A stretch of 64,000 nt of DNA from Chryseobacterium salivictor (GCF_004359195.1 NZ_CP037954.1:868001-932000); one strand, 5' to 3'; shown: positions 18,250-27,477, counted from the stretch's first letter. Notes: generated from the sequence alone by a model not told the origin. A program made the numbers and translations.

Positions 18250-18873
18250 GTGCTTACAAAACGGCTAAGTTTATTTTTTATATTGATTTTCTTTTTTTCT
18301 TCTGCTCAGCAGAACGAAGAATTTAAAATGGTGAAAAATTATTTTGATTATCAGCGTTCCATGCTGAACACTGAATTCCGGAAGCGATTCGATAATGAAG
18401 TTACCACCAATGATAAAATGGCGGTTGAAAAGGATTTTCACGAGTTTATGCGAAAACTCGACAGCCTTCAGAATAACGCTTTGATTCACGCTTTAGTAAA
18501 GGTCAAAATACGGGAAGATTTAAACCAACTTCAAAAGCAGGTGCCATCTTCCGGCAATAATCCGGAAAAAGCTAAAGTAAGCAGCAATGCAGCTTATCCC
18601 GGCGGTTTCAATAGCATGCGCCAGCAAATCGCAGAGCGGTTTTATACCAATGCGGTTCTAGCTGACCATAAAATGATGAGAACAGACTTGCTCTTTGTTG
18701 TTGAAAGAGATGGGTCAATAACTTCCGTAAAAGCAGAAGGAGATAATTCCACCTTTAACCGCCAGGCCGAAATTGCCCTTTATCTTCTCCCGGAAAAATT
18801 TGCTCCGGCTTTCATTAATGGAACAGCGGTGCGATACCGTTTCAGACTGCCTTTGTCCATGAATTTCGAATAG
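18250..18873 (+). CDS. Secreted protein with TonB C-terminal-like domain
   Basis: 207 residues starting at GTG 18250. Signal peptide about residues 1-20 (FFILIFFFSSAQ), a helical charged stretch 25-95, then about 115-205 a TonB-CTD-like pattern: AYPGGFNSMRQQIAERF, LLFVVERDGSITSVKAEG, and a hydrophobic terminal strand. Typical TonB proteins have an uncleaved anchor and a proline-rich linker; here both are missing and the SAQ-like site suggests cleavage, so it probably does not energise receptors directly. Stand-alone domains of this sort are common in Bacteroidota. Function unknown. Confidence 0.7.
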   Translation: MLTKRLSLFFILIFFFSSAQQNEEFKMVKNYFDYQRSMLNTEFRKRFDNEVTTNDKMAVEKDFHEFMRKLDSLQNNALIHALVKVKIREDLNQLQKQVPSSGNNPEKAKVSSNAAYPGGFNSMRQQIAERFYTNAVLADHKMMRTDLLFVVERDGSITSVKAEGDNSTFNRQAEIALYLLPEKFAPAFINGTAVRYRFRLPLSMNFE

Positions 18874-18938
18874 CTTAATAAATTTAATTGCAATAAACAT
18901 TTCGTATTGGAATTAACTTTATATTTGATGAAAAAAAT

Positions 18939-19484
18939 ATGAAAAACTTTTTACTGATTGGCACTCTTCTCTTTGCATTTAGCGTTCAGGCACAAAATAC
19001 TGCTGACCAAAGACAAAATGACATTATAATCAGTCCGATTGAATTAATCGCAGGACCGGCTTTGAATGTATCTTACGAAAGGTTGCTGAATAAAGATTCC
19101 GGTATAGGTATTAACGCCTTGTTGCTTTTAGATAATAAAGACAATGGAGATGGTTTGCAATCGCAAATTTCACCTTATTACCGAATGTATTTTGGCAAAG
19201 GATATGCTTCTGGATTTTTTGTGGAAGGTTTTATACCGATTACCACGTCAAATGACTCGGTGTACACTCCTTACGTTGGTCCCGGTTATTATGCATCTTC
19301 TTATACATATCAAAAGAATACGACCGTAGGAGCCGGAATTGGTTTTGGTGGAAAATGGGTTGCCAGAAGAAATATTGTTTTCGAAGCAAGTATAGGAATT
19401 GCCAGAAGATTTGGGATGAAATCTGAATATTCTGATACGCCGGTTACAGGAAAAGGAATGCTGGGAATTGGTTATCGTTTCTAG
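18939..19484 (+). CDS. Small outer-membrane beta-barrel protein
   Basis: 181 residues: signal peptide (MKNFLLIGTLLFAFSVQAQ), then eight or so alternating strands such as INALLLLDNK, SPYYRMYFGKG and VGAGIGFGGKWV, ending in GMLGIGYRF with a C-terminal Phe. The pattern fits DUF3575-like small barrels of Bacteroidota. A TATATTTG box sits at 18920-18927. Function unknown. Confidence 0.7.
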   Translation: MKNFLLIGTLLFAFSVQAQNTADQRQNDIIISPIELIAGPALNVSYERLLNKDSGIGINALLLLDNKDNGDGLQSQISPYYRMYFGKGYASGFFVEGFIPITTSNDSVYTPYVGPGYYASSYTYQKNTTVGAGIGFGGKWVARRNIVFEASIGIARRFGMKSEYSDTPVTGKGMLGIGYRF

Positions 19485-19501
19485 TAAGATAAATATTTTA
19501 G

Positions 19502-19535
19502 AAAAAGGTTTAGTTTTGTACTGAACCTTTTTTTG
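19502..19535 (+). terminator. Terminator before tadA
   Basis: 13-bp stem AAAAAGGTTTAGT / ACTGAACCTTTTT (one T-G pair) with a TTTGT loop, then T. Confidence 0.85.
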
Positions 19536-19589
19536 ATTAAAAGTATCCTTTTAAATTTACAACCAAAATCCATCACTAATCTGTTAATT

Positions 19590-20021
19590 ATGTTTACCGA
19601 CGAATACTATATGAAAATGGCGCTACAGCAGGCGCAGATCGCTTTTGAAAAAGAGGAGGTCCCCATCGGCTGTGTGATCGTTTCCAATGACCGGATATTG
19701 GCCAAAACCCACAACCTGACAGAGACTTTGAATGATGTTACTGCGCACGCGGAGATGCAGGCGATTACCTCTGCAGCAAATTACCTAGGCGGCAAATATC
19801 TGCAAAACTGTACGATGTATGTCACGCTCGAGCCTTGTGTAATGTGCTCCGGGGCGTTAAGCTGGTCGCAAATTTCTAAAGTCGTGATTGGCGCGAGAGA
19901 TGAACAAAGAGGTTTTATCAATAAACATTTACAGCTGCATCCAAAAACAGAAATTGTTGTAGGCGTGATGGATCATGAATGTTCCGTAATTGTAAAAGAG
20001 TTTTTTAAAAATAGAAGATAG
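19590..20021 (+). CDS. tadA: tRNA adenosine(34) deaminase TadA
   Basis: Deaminates A34 to inosine in tRNA-Arg(ACG). With ATG 19590 (MFTDEYYMKMAL) the protein is 143 residues, the usual size; a longer reading from 19533 adds 19 residues lacking similarity. Zinc and proton-shuttle residues: His53-Ala-Glu55 in TAHAEMQ, and Cys83/Cys86 in PCVMC. The stop codon lies inside the left arm of an inverted repeat. Confidence 0.93.
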   Translation: MFTDEYYMKMALQQAQIAFEKEEVPIGCVIVSNDRILAKTHNLTETLNDVTAHAEMQAITSAANYLGGKYLQNCTMYVTLEPCVMCSGALSWSQISKVVIGARDEQRGFINKHLQLHPKTEIVVGVMDHECSVIVKEFFKNRR

Positions 20022-20148
20022 CGAATCGCTTCTGGTGAATTCTTTCAGGTCAATTTCTTCGGGTGAATTTTCAACAGAGAGGATTCCACGCGCGGATGCT
20101 TTGGAATAATTCACTTTTGTTCACCGCTCATCCTAAAGCGATTCGCTA
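20019..20148. repeat. 130-bp element bounded by 13-bp inverted repeats
   Basis: TAGCGAATCGCTT (20019-20031) is the exact reverse complement of AAGCGATTCGCTA (20136-20148). Just inside, GGTGAA (20034-20039) faces TTCACC (20120-20125). The element fills the gap between the convergent tadA and coaX genes, and its left arm includes the tadA stop. It could fold as one long hairpin and act as a two-way terminator, or be a MITE-like repeat. No target duplication seen. Confidence 0.5.
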
Positions 20149-20155
20149 TTCACAT

Positions 20156-20917
20156 TTATAAATCTTTTCCTAAATAATACAATCCTTTCAAAGTATGCAA
20201 TCGGTCCGCAATCTGAATCTTGTCCGTTAAAGGTTTGTAAACATGGGAAACACCGCCGGTTGCGATCACGAAACATTCATCTTCAACTTCATCATTAATA
20301 CGGTCCACAAATCCTTCAACCATTCCTAGATAACCATATACCATCCCGCTTTGCATACAGGAAACGGTATCTAAGCCCAAAACGGATTTCGGTTTTACCA
20401 GTTCGATTTCCGGCAGTTGTGCGGTGTCGTGAATTAAAGAATTCAGAGCAGTAATAATTCCCGGAGCGATAATCACTCCGAGGGTTTCTCCGCTTTCATT
20501 AATGCAGCTCGCCGTTAATGCTGTACCGAAATCAAAAATAATTTTCTTTTTACCAGCAGGATAAAGATGATGTGCGGCGACCAAGTTGGCATAAATATCG
20601 GTACCCATTTGTTTTGATTTTGACTGAACTTCTGACGGAGTATTTCGATCAACAACAGTTGGTTTTTTACCGTGAATTTTCTGAATCGCTCTTGAAACGT
20701 CGTAAGTGAGCTGAGGAACTACCGATCCAATAATTATTTTGTCGATATTTTCAGCTTCAATTCTATGCGTTTGATACATCATCATAAACTGCATCTGCAT
20801 TTCATCGCTGGTTCTATACGGTTTAGTATTTAAAATCCAGGATACATCGCAGTTGTCGTCATTAAAAAGTCCGAATCGGATGTTGGTGTTTCCTATATTG
20901 ATTATGATCGAATTCAT
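20156..20917 (-). CDS. coaX: Type III pantothenate kinase
   Basis: First step of coenzyme A synthesis, phosphorylating pantothenate. 253 residues of the ASKHA fold: N-terminal INIGNTNIRFGLF phosphate loop, RNTPSEVQSKSKQMGTD, and IIFDFGTALTASCI with the catalytic Asp region. CoaX is the type expected in Bacteroidota and needs a monovalent cation. The M1 peptidase lies upstream on the other side of a short gap, with a 7-bp hairpin between. Confidence 0.93.
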   Translation of the reverse strand: MNSIIINIGNTNIRFGLFNDDNCDVSWILNTKPYRTSDEMQMQFMMMYQTHRIEAENIDKIIIGSVVPQLTYDVSRAIQKIHGKKPTVVDRNTPSEVQSKSKQMGTDIYANLVAAHHLYPAGKKKIIFDFGTALTASCINESGETLGVIIAPGIITALNSLIHDTAQLPEIELVKPKSVLGLDTVSCMQSGMVYGYLGMVEGFVDRINDEVEDECFVIATGGVSHVYKPLTDKIQIADRLHTLKGLYYLGKDL

Positions 20918-20985
20918 TTCTTCTTATTTTCCCGTAAGTTTCTCTTACGGATATTGCTTTTGAATGTTCGGATTTCTCTTCGCCG

Positions 20986-22830
20986 TTATTTTACTTCTAC
21001 CAAATTATCTTCCAGATTCACATCTGCCAACCGTTGAGAAAAATCAATTCCCAAGGCAGAAATCTGTGATTTATTATAAGGAATCGTGAAGGTATAATCT
21101 TTCTGCGTCCAAGGCCAGTAAGCTTCAGTTTTGAAATCACCGTAAATATCTTTGGTTTTCCAGGTGTGCGTCATATTTAAAGGAATCTGGTAATTCACGA
21201 CTTTTTTATCAGTCGTTAAAATGGAAAAGTCAATAGGCATCGGAATTGTTCCTTTATTTTCTAAAATAATGGTGGTCGAGCTTTCGTTGTATTTCACCTC
21301 TTTAATTCCGTAATCAATGGTTTTGGTGGTGTTGATCCAATAATTGAGGAACCACTTTAAATCCATTCCCGAAACTTTCTGTGCGATGTGCATGAAATCT
21401 CTGTCCGTTGGATGTTTCAAGTGCCATTCATTATAAAATTCTTTCATGACCAAAGCCAGGTTTTGTTCTCCCATAATATAGCCCAGCTGCACCAAAAAGA
21501 GTTCACCTTTTACATAAGTTGCGAAAGAGTAAGCGCTTCCATTATCGTGATGGTCTCCTAACCAGACGGCAGGTTCTTCAATTCCTTTTTTCACAAAATT
21601 CCTGTACCGGTCCAAACTTCCCGTAAACGGATTTGCCTGTGGTGTTTTTGGTGGAAATAACTGGTACATCACAGAATCATCATAATAACTTGTAAAACCT
21701 TCATCCATCCACGGCCGGACACTTTCGTTGTAAGCCATAATCTGCTGGTTCCAGGAATGCCCGCCTTCATGAACCATTAAACCTACAAGACCGTCTAAAC
21801 TTTTCGCTTCGCCCAGAATCATGGTGCACATTCCATATTCCATTCCGCCGTCGCCACCCTGAATAAAAGAGTATGAAGGATAAACGTATCTGCCGAAAGT
21901 AGCATTCATTATTTGGAAAAATTTGGTCACATATGGTTTTGACTCGTCCCAGTATTTGGTCTTTTCAGATTTTTGATAAACGAAATAAACTTTCGGTCCG
22001 TCTAAAACCACAAATGAATCTACGGTATAATCACGGTCTGCAGCCCAGGCGAAATCCAACATGTTTTTGGCAGTCCATTTCCAGGTGGTTTTGTTATTTT
22101 TATCGGCTTTAATGGTGGCTTTCTTATCATAACCTTTTACTTCCAAAGGGTTTTCTAAAGTTCCGCCCGCTCCGATCACATACTCTTTATCGATTTTAAT
22201 GTTGACTTCAAAATCAGAAAAAGGGGCGTGAAATTCTCTTCCGATATAATCAAAAGTTGCCCAGCCATCATAATCGTATTCTGCAATTTTCGGATACCAC
22301 TGTGTGACCGTCATATCGATTCCTTCGCGGTTGTTTCTGCCGGCACGGCGAATCTGCATCGGGATCACTGCGTCCCATTCCATCATAAATATGGTTGACG
22401 AATTGGCTTTTATCGGAGAATCCAGATACACTTTCATCACCGTTTCCTGGATTTCAAATTTCAAGTTTTTTCCATTTTGCTTGATCCAGTGTATGTTTTG
22501 CGCACCTTCTTCATCTTTGGGAATTGAAGCTAAACGCGAAATGCCATTATTCTGTAATCTCGAATCCCCATTTTTACCTTGACCCGCAATTCTTTGATCC
22601 ATCATGGATCCCGGCTTAAAGGCATTCCAATAAAGGTGAAAATAGACTACATCCAATTCATCCGGGGAATTGTTGGTGTACGTCAACGTTTGATTTCCGT
22701 TGTAGGTGAAGTTTTTCGCATCCACATCAATATCCATTTTGTATTTGGCGTATTGCTGATAATAGGCGTTTTTCTGCGCTGATAATATTCCGAAAAATAA
22801 AGTAAGAATAATGAGAAACCCTTTGTTCAT
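20986..22830 (-). CDS. Secreted M1-family zinc metallopeptidase
   Basis: 614 residues with a signal peptide (FLIILTLFFGILSAQ). Gluzincin centre HEGGH at 354-358 and second-shell Glu377 in MDEGFT, that is HExxH-x18-E as in M1 aminopeptidases. GGMEYG at 328-333 corresponds to the GxMEN exopeptidase motif with Tyr for Asn. N-terminal beta-sandwich about 25-250, thermolysin-like domain 250-480, small beta domain after. Probably periplasmic or exported peptide hydrolysis. Confidence 0.9.
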   Translation of the reverse strand: MNKGFLIILTLFFGILSAQKNAYYQQYAKYKMDIDVDAKNFTYNGNQTLTYTNNSPDELDVVYFHLYWNAFKPGSMMDQRIAGQGKNGDSRLQNNGISRLASIPKDEEGAQNIHWIKQNGKNLKFEIQETVMKVYLDSPIKANSSTIFMMEWDAVIPMQIRRAGRNNREGIDMTVTQWYPKIAEYDYDGWATFDYIGREFHAPFSDFEVNIKIDKEYVIGAGGTLENPLEVKGYDKKATIKADKNNKTTWKWTAKNMLDFAWAADRDYTVDSFVVLDGPKVYFVYQKSEKTKYWDESKPYVTKFFQIMNATFGRYVYPSYSFIQGGDGGMEYGMCTMILGEAKSLDGLVGLMVHEGGHSWNQQIMAYNESVRPWMDEGFTSYYDDSVMYQLFPPKTPQANPFTGSLDRYRNFVKKGIEEPAVWLGDHHDNGSAYSFATYVKGELFLVQLGYIMGEQNLALVMKEFYNEWHLKHPTDRDFMHIAQKVSGMDLKWFLNYWINTTKTIDYGIKEVKYNESSTTIILENKGTIPMPIDFSILTTDKKVVNYQIPLNMTHTWKTKDIYGDFKTEAYWPWTQKDYTFTIPYNKSQISALGIDFSQRLADVNLEDNLVEVK

Positions 22831-22898
22831 AATGATTTTTATTTTAAAACGGAAAGATAAGAATTTTTGATTTTATGGAAAGGATTAAGAAAAGAAAA

Positions 22899-22932
22899 AA
22901 CCCTTTCAGCATTTTGAGTCGCCGAAAGGGTT
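22899..22932 (-). terminator. Terminator after the DUF6909-like gene
   Basis: 9-bp stem AACCCTTTC / GAAAGGGTT; on the minus strand followed by a T-run. Ends the transcript of the gene at 22954-24651. Confidence 0.8.
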
Positions 22933-22953
22933 GTTTTTATATTTTATTAAAAA

Positions 22954-24651
22954 TTATTTTTTAGCAGATGTTCCGCTTTTTAAAATTTTCTCTAATATTC
23001 TTAACGTAATTAAATAAGTCGGCTTCACACCTGTTAATCCTAAACCACCAGAAGATAGTGTAGAACCGGTTTCCAGAGGGTTATCCGACGCATAATACGC
23101 GTACATTACGAAAAGATCTTCTGAAATATGGTGGCGGATTTTCGAGGCTACCTGAATGGCTTTCTGATAATGTGCACCTTCCATTTCCAGCCCAATCGCT
23201 TTCCAGGAAGTGTCCATGAAATAACGGAGAATATCTTTATTCTGAAGAGAAGTTCCCAAAACGGTAACCATCCCGCCTTCGAATGCCCGTAATTCGTCAT
23301 CTTCGAAATCTGCTAATTTCAAAGCATTTTCAAACGGATAATTATCTGCGGTTCCTTCAAATACGTGAGAAGTAGGAATCATAATATCTCCTTTTCCGCC
23401 CATCAAAATTCCGGCTTTCCCCATTATCGAAATGGATTTTACCTTCATCGTATAGATTTCGCCGTTATAGTCATAAGGACGTAAAAGTTCGTCCATTACT
23501 TCGTAAGCCTGCTCACCGAATGCATAATCGAAAACCATAATCACATCGTCTCCCGAATAATTTAAGTCTGCAAATGGTGTATTTTTCAAATCGGTTTTTG
23601 CCAAATCGATAATCTGAACGTCGATATTGCTTCCGCTTTGATCGTGAATGTAAATCAAACCGGCATCTTGGGAATGCACGAGAACTTTTTCCTGTAAGGT
23701 TTTCTTGTTAGAAATTTCTTCGTACATTTTATAGTCCACATTCTTAGTCACCTTTTTTCCGATAGCATCATTTGCAAAAAGCATATTTTTCACAGAATGC
23801 ATGTTGGCAGAAATAATATGTAAAGGTCTCATCTGCAGATTATTTTCTGCTAAAACCTGTTTTACTTTATTCGCCCATTTTTCGCCAAAGAAATGGTGGC
23901 CTACTCTTTCTCTGAGAATTGCCGAGAAATGAACTTCTCTTTCTCTGATTTGTTTATAATCGTTAAAACTTTCGTTTCCTAAATGATAAATGATTTTGAA
24001 AAGACGATCCGGATTTTTATCATCACCGAAACTGTTATAAGCGTTCAAAGTTTCATCAAAGGTTCGTCCTAACAATGAAGAGAGGTGTATCAGTGCCACT
24101 TCTTTCTCTTTTCTGCTCATTTTTTTATCGCCTGTTGCAACTTCTTCGATAATTTTCCAGGCTCTGCTTGGTTTGTCGCTGCGTTCAGAAAGGAAGGCTA
24201 GTTTGCGGATTTTGTCCGCTTCAATATAAAGGAAAGTAAGGTGAGTGAGAATATCGTAAATTTCAGAACGGCCCAAAAGAACTTCGATGTTCATTTGATG
24301 TTCGTCGATCCGATAACAGTTTCTTCTTCTTTTTTTAGGAACAATAACTTCGAAGCTTCCTTTGTCGAAACCTTCATCAGAAGTAAGATGAATGAATGAG
24401 CATTCCTCAATCCCTTCCGGAAGTCGGTCTAAAACATACAGAAGTCCGTCTAACTCTATTTTGTTCGGAACTCCCATTGTTCCATAAATTTCCGGGTTGA
24501 TGATCATAAGTAGTGACCGGAGGCTTTCTCCGGAGATCCCGGCAGGTTTGAAAAAACCGCGATAGAATAAGTGCCGCATAGAAACATAAAGTCTTTCGAT
24601 TGCTTCAGTGGTTTCTCTTGCTCGTGAATTTACCATAGTGTAAAATTTCAT
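22954..24651 (-). CDS. Conserved protein with nucleoside-phosphorylase-like C-terminus (DUF6909 type)
   Basis: 565 residues, no signal or membrane segment. The N-terminal half (1-270) is mostly helical and charged with no domain I recognise. From about 320 the sequence turns alpha/beta, and 405-525 looks like the PNP/UDP phosphorylase fold: IMGKAGILMGGKGDIMIPTS (like the G..G..GD.vi. strand), then GLEMEGAHYQKAIQ at 488-501 (like the EMEGA motif) and YYASDNPLE (like the catalytic SD). I recall the family as DUF6909, restricted to Bacteroidota. AMP or nucleoside hydrolysis or phosphorolysis is an inference. Divergent from the glutamine synthetase gene. Confidence 0.65.
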   Translation of the reverse strand: MKFYTMVNSRARETTEAIERLYVSMRHLFYRGFFKPAGISGESLRSLLMIINPEIYGTMGVPNKIELDGLLYVLDRLPEGIEECSFIHLTSDEGFDKGSFEVIVPKKRRRNCYRIDEHQMNIEVLLGRSEIYDILTHLTFLYIEADKIRKLAFLSERSDKPSRAWKIIEEVATGDKKMSRKEKEVALIHLSSLLGRTFDETLNAYNSFGDDKNPDRLFKIIYHLGNESFNDYKQIREREVHFSAILRERVGHHFFGEKWANKVKQVLAENNLQMRPLHIISANMHSVKNMLFANDAIGKKVTKNVDYKMYEEISNKKTLQEKVLVHSQDAGLIYIHDQSGSNIDVQIIDLAKTDLKNTPFADLNYSGDDVIMVFDYAFGEQAYEVMDELLRPYDYNGEIYTMKVKSISIMGKAGILMGGKGDIMIPTSHVFEGTADNYPFENALKLADFEDDELRAFEGGMVTVLGTSLQNKDILRYFMDTSWKAIGLEMEGAHYQKAIQVASKIRHHISEDLFVMYAYYASDNPLETGSTLSSGGLGLTGVKPTYLITLRILEKILKSGTSAKK

Positions 24652-24954
24652 ACAAATATAAGGAAATAGTTCTAATTTTTTACGCTCCCCAATGGATTCT
24701 GTTCATTCTTAATCATTTGTTAATGATAAGATTCATTCTGCTCTTTATCTTTTTCATCCGACCGGGCCAGACTGTAATTATCTGCAAAACATTTTCCGCT
24801 GACTTTTTTCAATAAATCATCGTATTCATTATAGTTAAAAAAGAATGGATTCAATATTAAAACTTATATTTCACAAATGACCCCATAAAATTTATAGGCA
24901 AATCTATTTTGTTTATCTATTTTTTGTAATTTTACCCCATCAAAAACACACCAA
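24652..24954. promoter_or_regulatory. Divergent region between the DUF6909-like gene and glnN
   Basis: 303 bases with no ORF of note. An imperfect palindrome, TCTTAATCATT (24707-24717) against AATGATAAGA (24721-24730), is the only obvious operator-like structure. AT-rich sequence with TTTG words runs up to the glnN start. Confidence 0.4.
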
Positions 24955-27153
24955 ATGTCAAATTTAAGATTTAAAGCATTAGAATTACTTTCTCAGAAAG
25001 ATTATAGAAAAGAAAATGCAGTGGAAGTTCCTGCAAAATTATCTTCCCTTTTTTGTGAAAACGTTTTCTCAGAAGAAACGATGAGAGAATATTTAACCAA
25101 AGAAGCATTTATGTCCATTCAGAACGCCATTAAAAGCGGACTGAAAATCCAAAGGGACGTCGCAGATCAAATCGCAGTGGCCATGAAAGACTGGTCGATA
25201 AGCAAAGGAGCTACCCACTACACTCATTGGTTTCAACCTTTGACTGGATCTACCGCAGAAAAGCACGACTCCTTTTTTACTCCATTCGAAAGTGACCGCG
25301 CCATTGACCGGTTTTCCGGGGGAATGTTGATTCAGCAGGAACCGGACGCCTCCTCTTTTCCAAACGGCGGAATTAGAAACACTTTTGAAGCGCGTGGTTA
25401 TACAGCTTGGGATCCAACTTCGCCCGCGTTCATCATGGGAACAACTTTATGTATTCCTTCCATTTTCATTTCCTACACCGGCGAGACTTTAGATTACAAA
25501 GCGCCTTTGCTTAGAGCATTACATGCCGTAGATGAAGCTGCGACAGATATTTGCCGTTCTTATTTTGACAAAAATGTAACCAAGGTGATTCCTACTTTAG
25601 GTTGGGAGCAGGAATATTTCCTGGTTGATTCTGCATTGTATCAATCAAGACCGGATTTGGTCATTACCGGAAAAACCCTTTTGGGGCATTCTCCCGCAAA
25701 AGGCCAACAGTTAGACGATCACTATTTTGGCTCGATTCCTACGCGGGTAATGAACTTCATGAAAGAGCTGGAAATCAAATCAATTCAACTGGGAATTCCT
25801 GTAACGACGCGTCATAACGAAGTTGCCCCGAATCAGTTTGAATTAGCTCCGATGTTTGAAGAAGTAAATGTCGCCGTGGACCACAATTCATTATTGATGG
25901 ATTTAATGGCAAGAGTTGCACACAAACATCATTTCCATATTTTATTCCACGAAAAACCATTCGCAGGAGTGAATGGAAGCGGAAAACACAACAACTGGAG
26001 TTTGGCCACCGATACCGGTGAAAATCTTTTAAGCCCAGGAAAAAACCCTAAAAAAAACCTACAATTTTTAACCTTCTTCGTCAATACGCTGAAAGCAGTT
26101 CATGATTACGCAGATTTATTAAGAGTGAGCATTGCTTCCGCAGGTAACGATCACCGTTTAGGTGCCAATGAAGCGCCGCCTGCTATTATTTCTACCTTTA
26201 TCGGTTCGCAGTTATTTGGCGTTCTGGAAGAACTTGAAAAAGTAAAAGACGGGAAATTATCTCCTGAAGAAAAAACAGACCTTAAATTAAATGTGGTGGG
26301 TAAAATTCCAAATATTTTATTAGACAACACCGACAGAAACAGAACTTCCCCATTTGCCTTTACCGGCAACAAATTTGAAATCAGAGCGGTTGGATCCTCT
26401 GCGAATTGCGCTGAAGTGATGACCGTGATGAACGCTATTGCCGCCAAACAGTTTAAAACTTTTAAAATAGAAGTCGATGCTTTGGTGGAAAGTGGCTTGA
26501 AAAAAGACGAAGCAATTTTTAACGTATTAAGAGAATACATAAAAGATTCTAAGAATATCATGTTTGAAGGCGACGGTTATTCCGAAGAATGGGCCATCGA
26601 AGCCGCCAAAAGAGGACTGAATAATTTGAAAACAACTCCAGAGGCACTGAGCAGAGAGTTGGATCCGAAATTTATTGCATTATTTGAGGAGCTTGGCATT
26701 TACACTCACCGTGAAATGGAAGCGAGAAATGAAATTAAATTAGAGAAATACTCAACAGTAATCGCTATTGAAGCAAGAGTAATCGCTGATATTGCAAGAA
26801 ACCACATTATTCCCTGCGCCCTTAAATATCAGAACCGCCTCATTGAAAATGTGAAAGGACTAAAAGAAATTTTCGGAGATACCGAGTATCAAACTTTGGC
26901 TAAAGAACAGATGAGCCTGATCAGAGACATTTCAGGGCATGTAAGCATCATTAAAGTAGAGGTTGAAAATCTACTTGAAGCAATTGAAAACGCAAAATCA
27001 AAAAGCAATTCCCGGGAAATGGCCGAGTCTTTTTGTGAGGAAGTCATCCCATTTTTTGCTAAAATCAGAAACTCTTCTGATGAGCTTGAAATGATGGTTG
27101 ACGACGAATTATGGCCACTGACCAAATACAGAGAACTTTTATTTACAAGATAA
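24955..27153 (+). CDS. glnN: Glutamine synthetase type III
   Basis: ATP-dependent synthesis of glutamine from glutamate and ammonium. The 732-residue length and the insertions distinguish GSIII from the 450-470-residue GSI. Seen: the GSIII N-terminal stretch ending ATHYTHWFQPLTGSTAEKHD, GWEQEYFLVD (metal Glu), TRHNEVAPNQFELAPMFEEV, and GSGKHNNWSLAT (ATP-site loop). C-terminal 150 residues are helical, as in the dodecameric GSIII. Monocistronic, with a terminator after it. With gdhA at 47 kb it gives two ammonium-assimilation routes. Confidence 0.96.
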   Translation: MSNLRFKALELLSQKDYRKENAVEVPAKLSSLFCENVFSEETMREYLTKEAFMSIQNAIKSGLKIQRDVADQIAVAMKDWSISKGATHYTHWFQPLTGSTAEKHDSFFTPFESDRAIDRFSGGMLIQQEPDASSFPNGGIRNTFEARGYTAWDPTSPAFIMGTTLCIPSIFISYTGETLDYKAPLLRALHAVDEAATDICRSYFDKNVTKVIPTLGWEQEYFLVDSALYQSRPDLVITGKTLLGHSPAKGQQLDDHYFGSIPTRVMNFMKELEIKSIQLGIPVTTRHNEVAPNQFELAPMFEEVNVAVDHNSLLMDLMARVAHKHHFHILFHEKPFAGVNGSGKHNNWSLATDTGENLLSPGKNPKKNLQFLTFFVNTLKAVHDYADLLRVSIASAGNDHRLGANEAPPAIISTFIGSQLFGVLEELEKVKDGKLSPEEKTDLKLNVVGKIPNILLDNTDRNRTSPFAFTGNKFEIRAVGSSANCAEVMTVMNAIAAKQFKTFKIEVDALVESGLKKDEAIFNVLREYIKDSKNIMFEGDGYSEEWAIEAAKRGLNNLKTTPEALSRELDPKFIALFEELGIYTHREMEARNEIKLEKYSTVIAIEARVIADIARNHIIPCALKYQNRLIENVKGLKEIFGDTEYQTLAKEQMSLIRDISGHVSIIKVEVENLLEAIENAKSKSNSREMAESFCEEVIPFFAKIRNSSDELEMMVDDELWPLTKYRELLFTR

Positions 27154-27174
27154 AACAATAGCTAAATTGACTCC

Positions 27175-27200
27175 AAAGCCCTATTTATAGGGCTTTTTGC
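27175..27200 (+). terminator. Terminator after glnN
   Basis: 10-bp stem AAAGCCCTAT / ATAGGGCTTT followed by T residues. Confidence 0.8.
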
Positions 27201-27477
27201 TGTTTACAAAACCGCCTTTTCCATTCGATAGAGCAATACAATAAAGTCAATAGATTAAACACATAAATGTTAATGAATCATAATATAAATAAAAACGCAA
27301 CCCCTTAAATAAAGGGATTGCGAAGAATATTCTTTTAACATTAGGAAAAATAATGTTAAAATGTGTTAAAACAGGTGACAACGTAGGGTGTTTTCACCCT
27401 CGGTTTTACCCGATTACTTACTTTTGTAATGCTTTAAAAAACAAATAATAAGTTTTAACACAGGTAATCAAATATAT
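27201..27477. other. Intergenic region before the NlpC/P60 gene
   Basis: Contains a GCAAnCCCTT / AAGGGnTTGC hairpin near 27298-27322 and a perfect 11-bp inverted repeat TTTTAACATTA (27333-27343) / TAATGTTAAAA (27351-27361). A -7-like TACTTTTG lies at 27419-27426. Either repeat could be an operator or an RNA hairpin; no ORF. Confidence 0.45.

Noticed and set aside
26151..26561. Long antisense ORF within glnN
   Set aside because: Complete overlap with a well-supported enzyme; a shadow frame of biased codon use.
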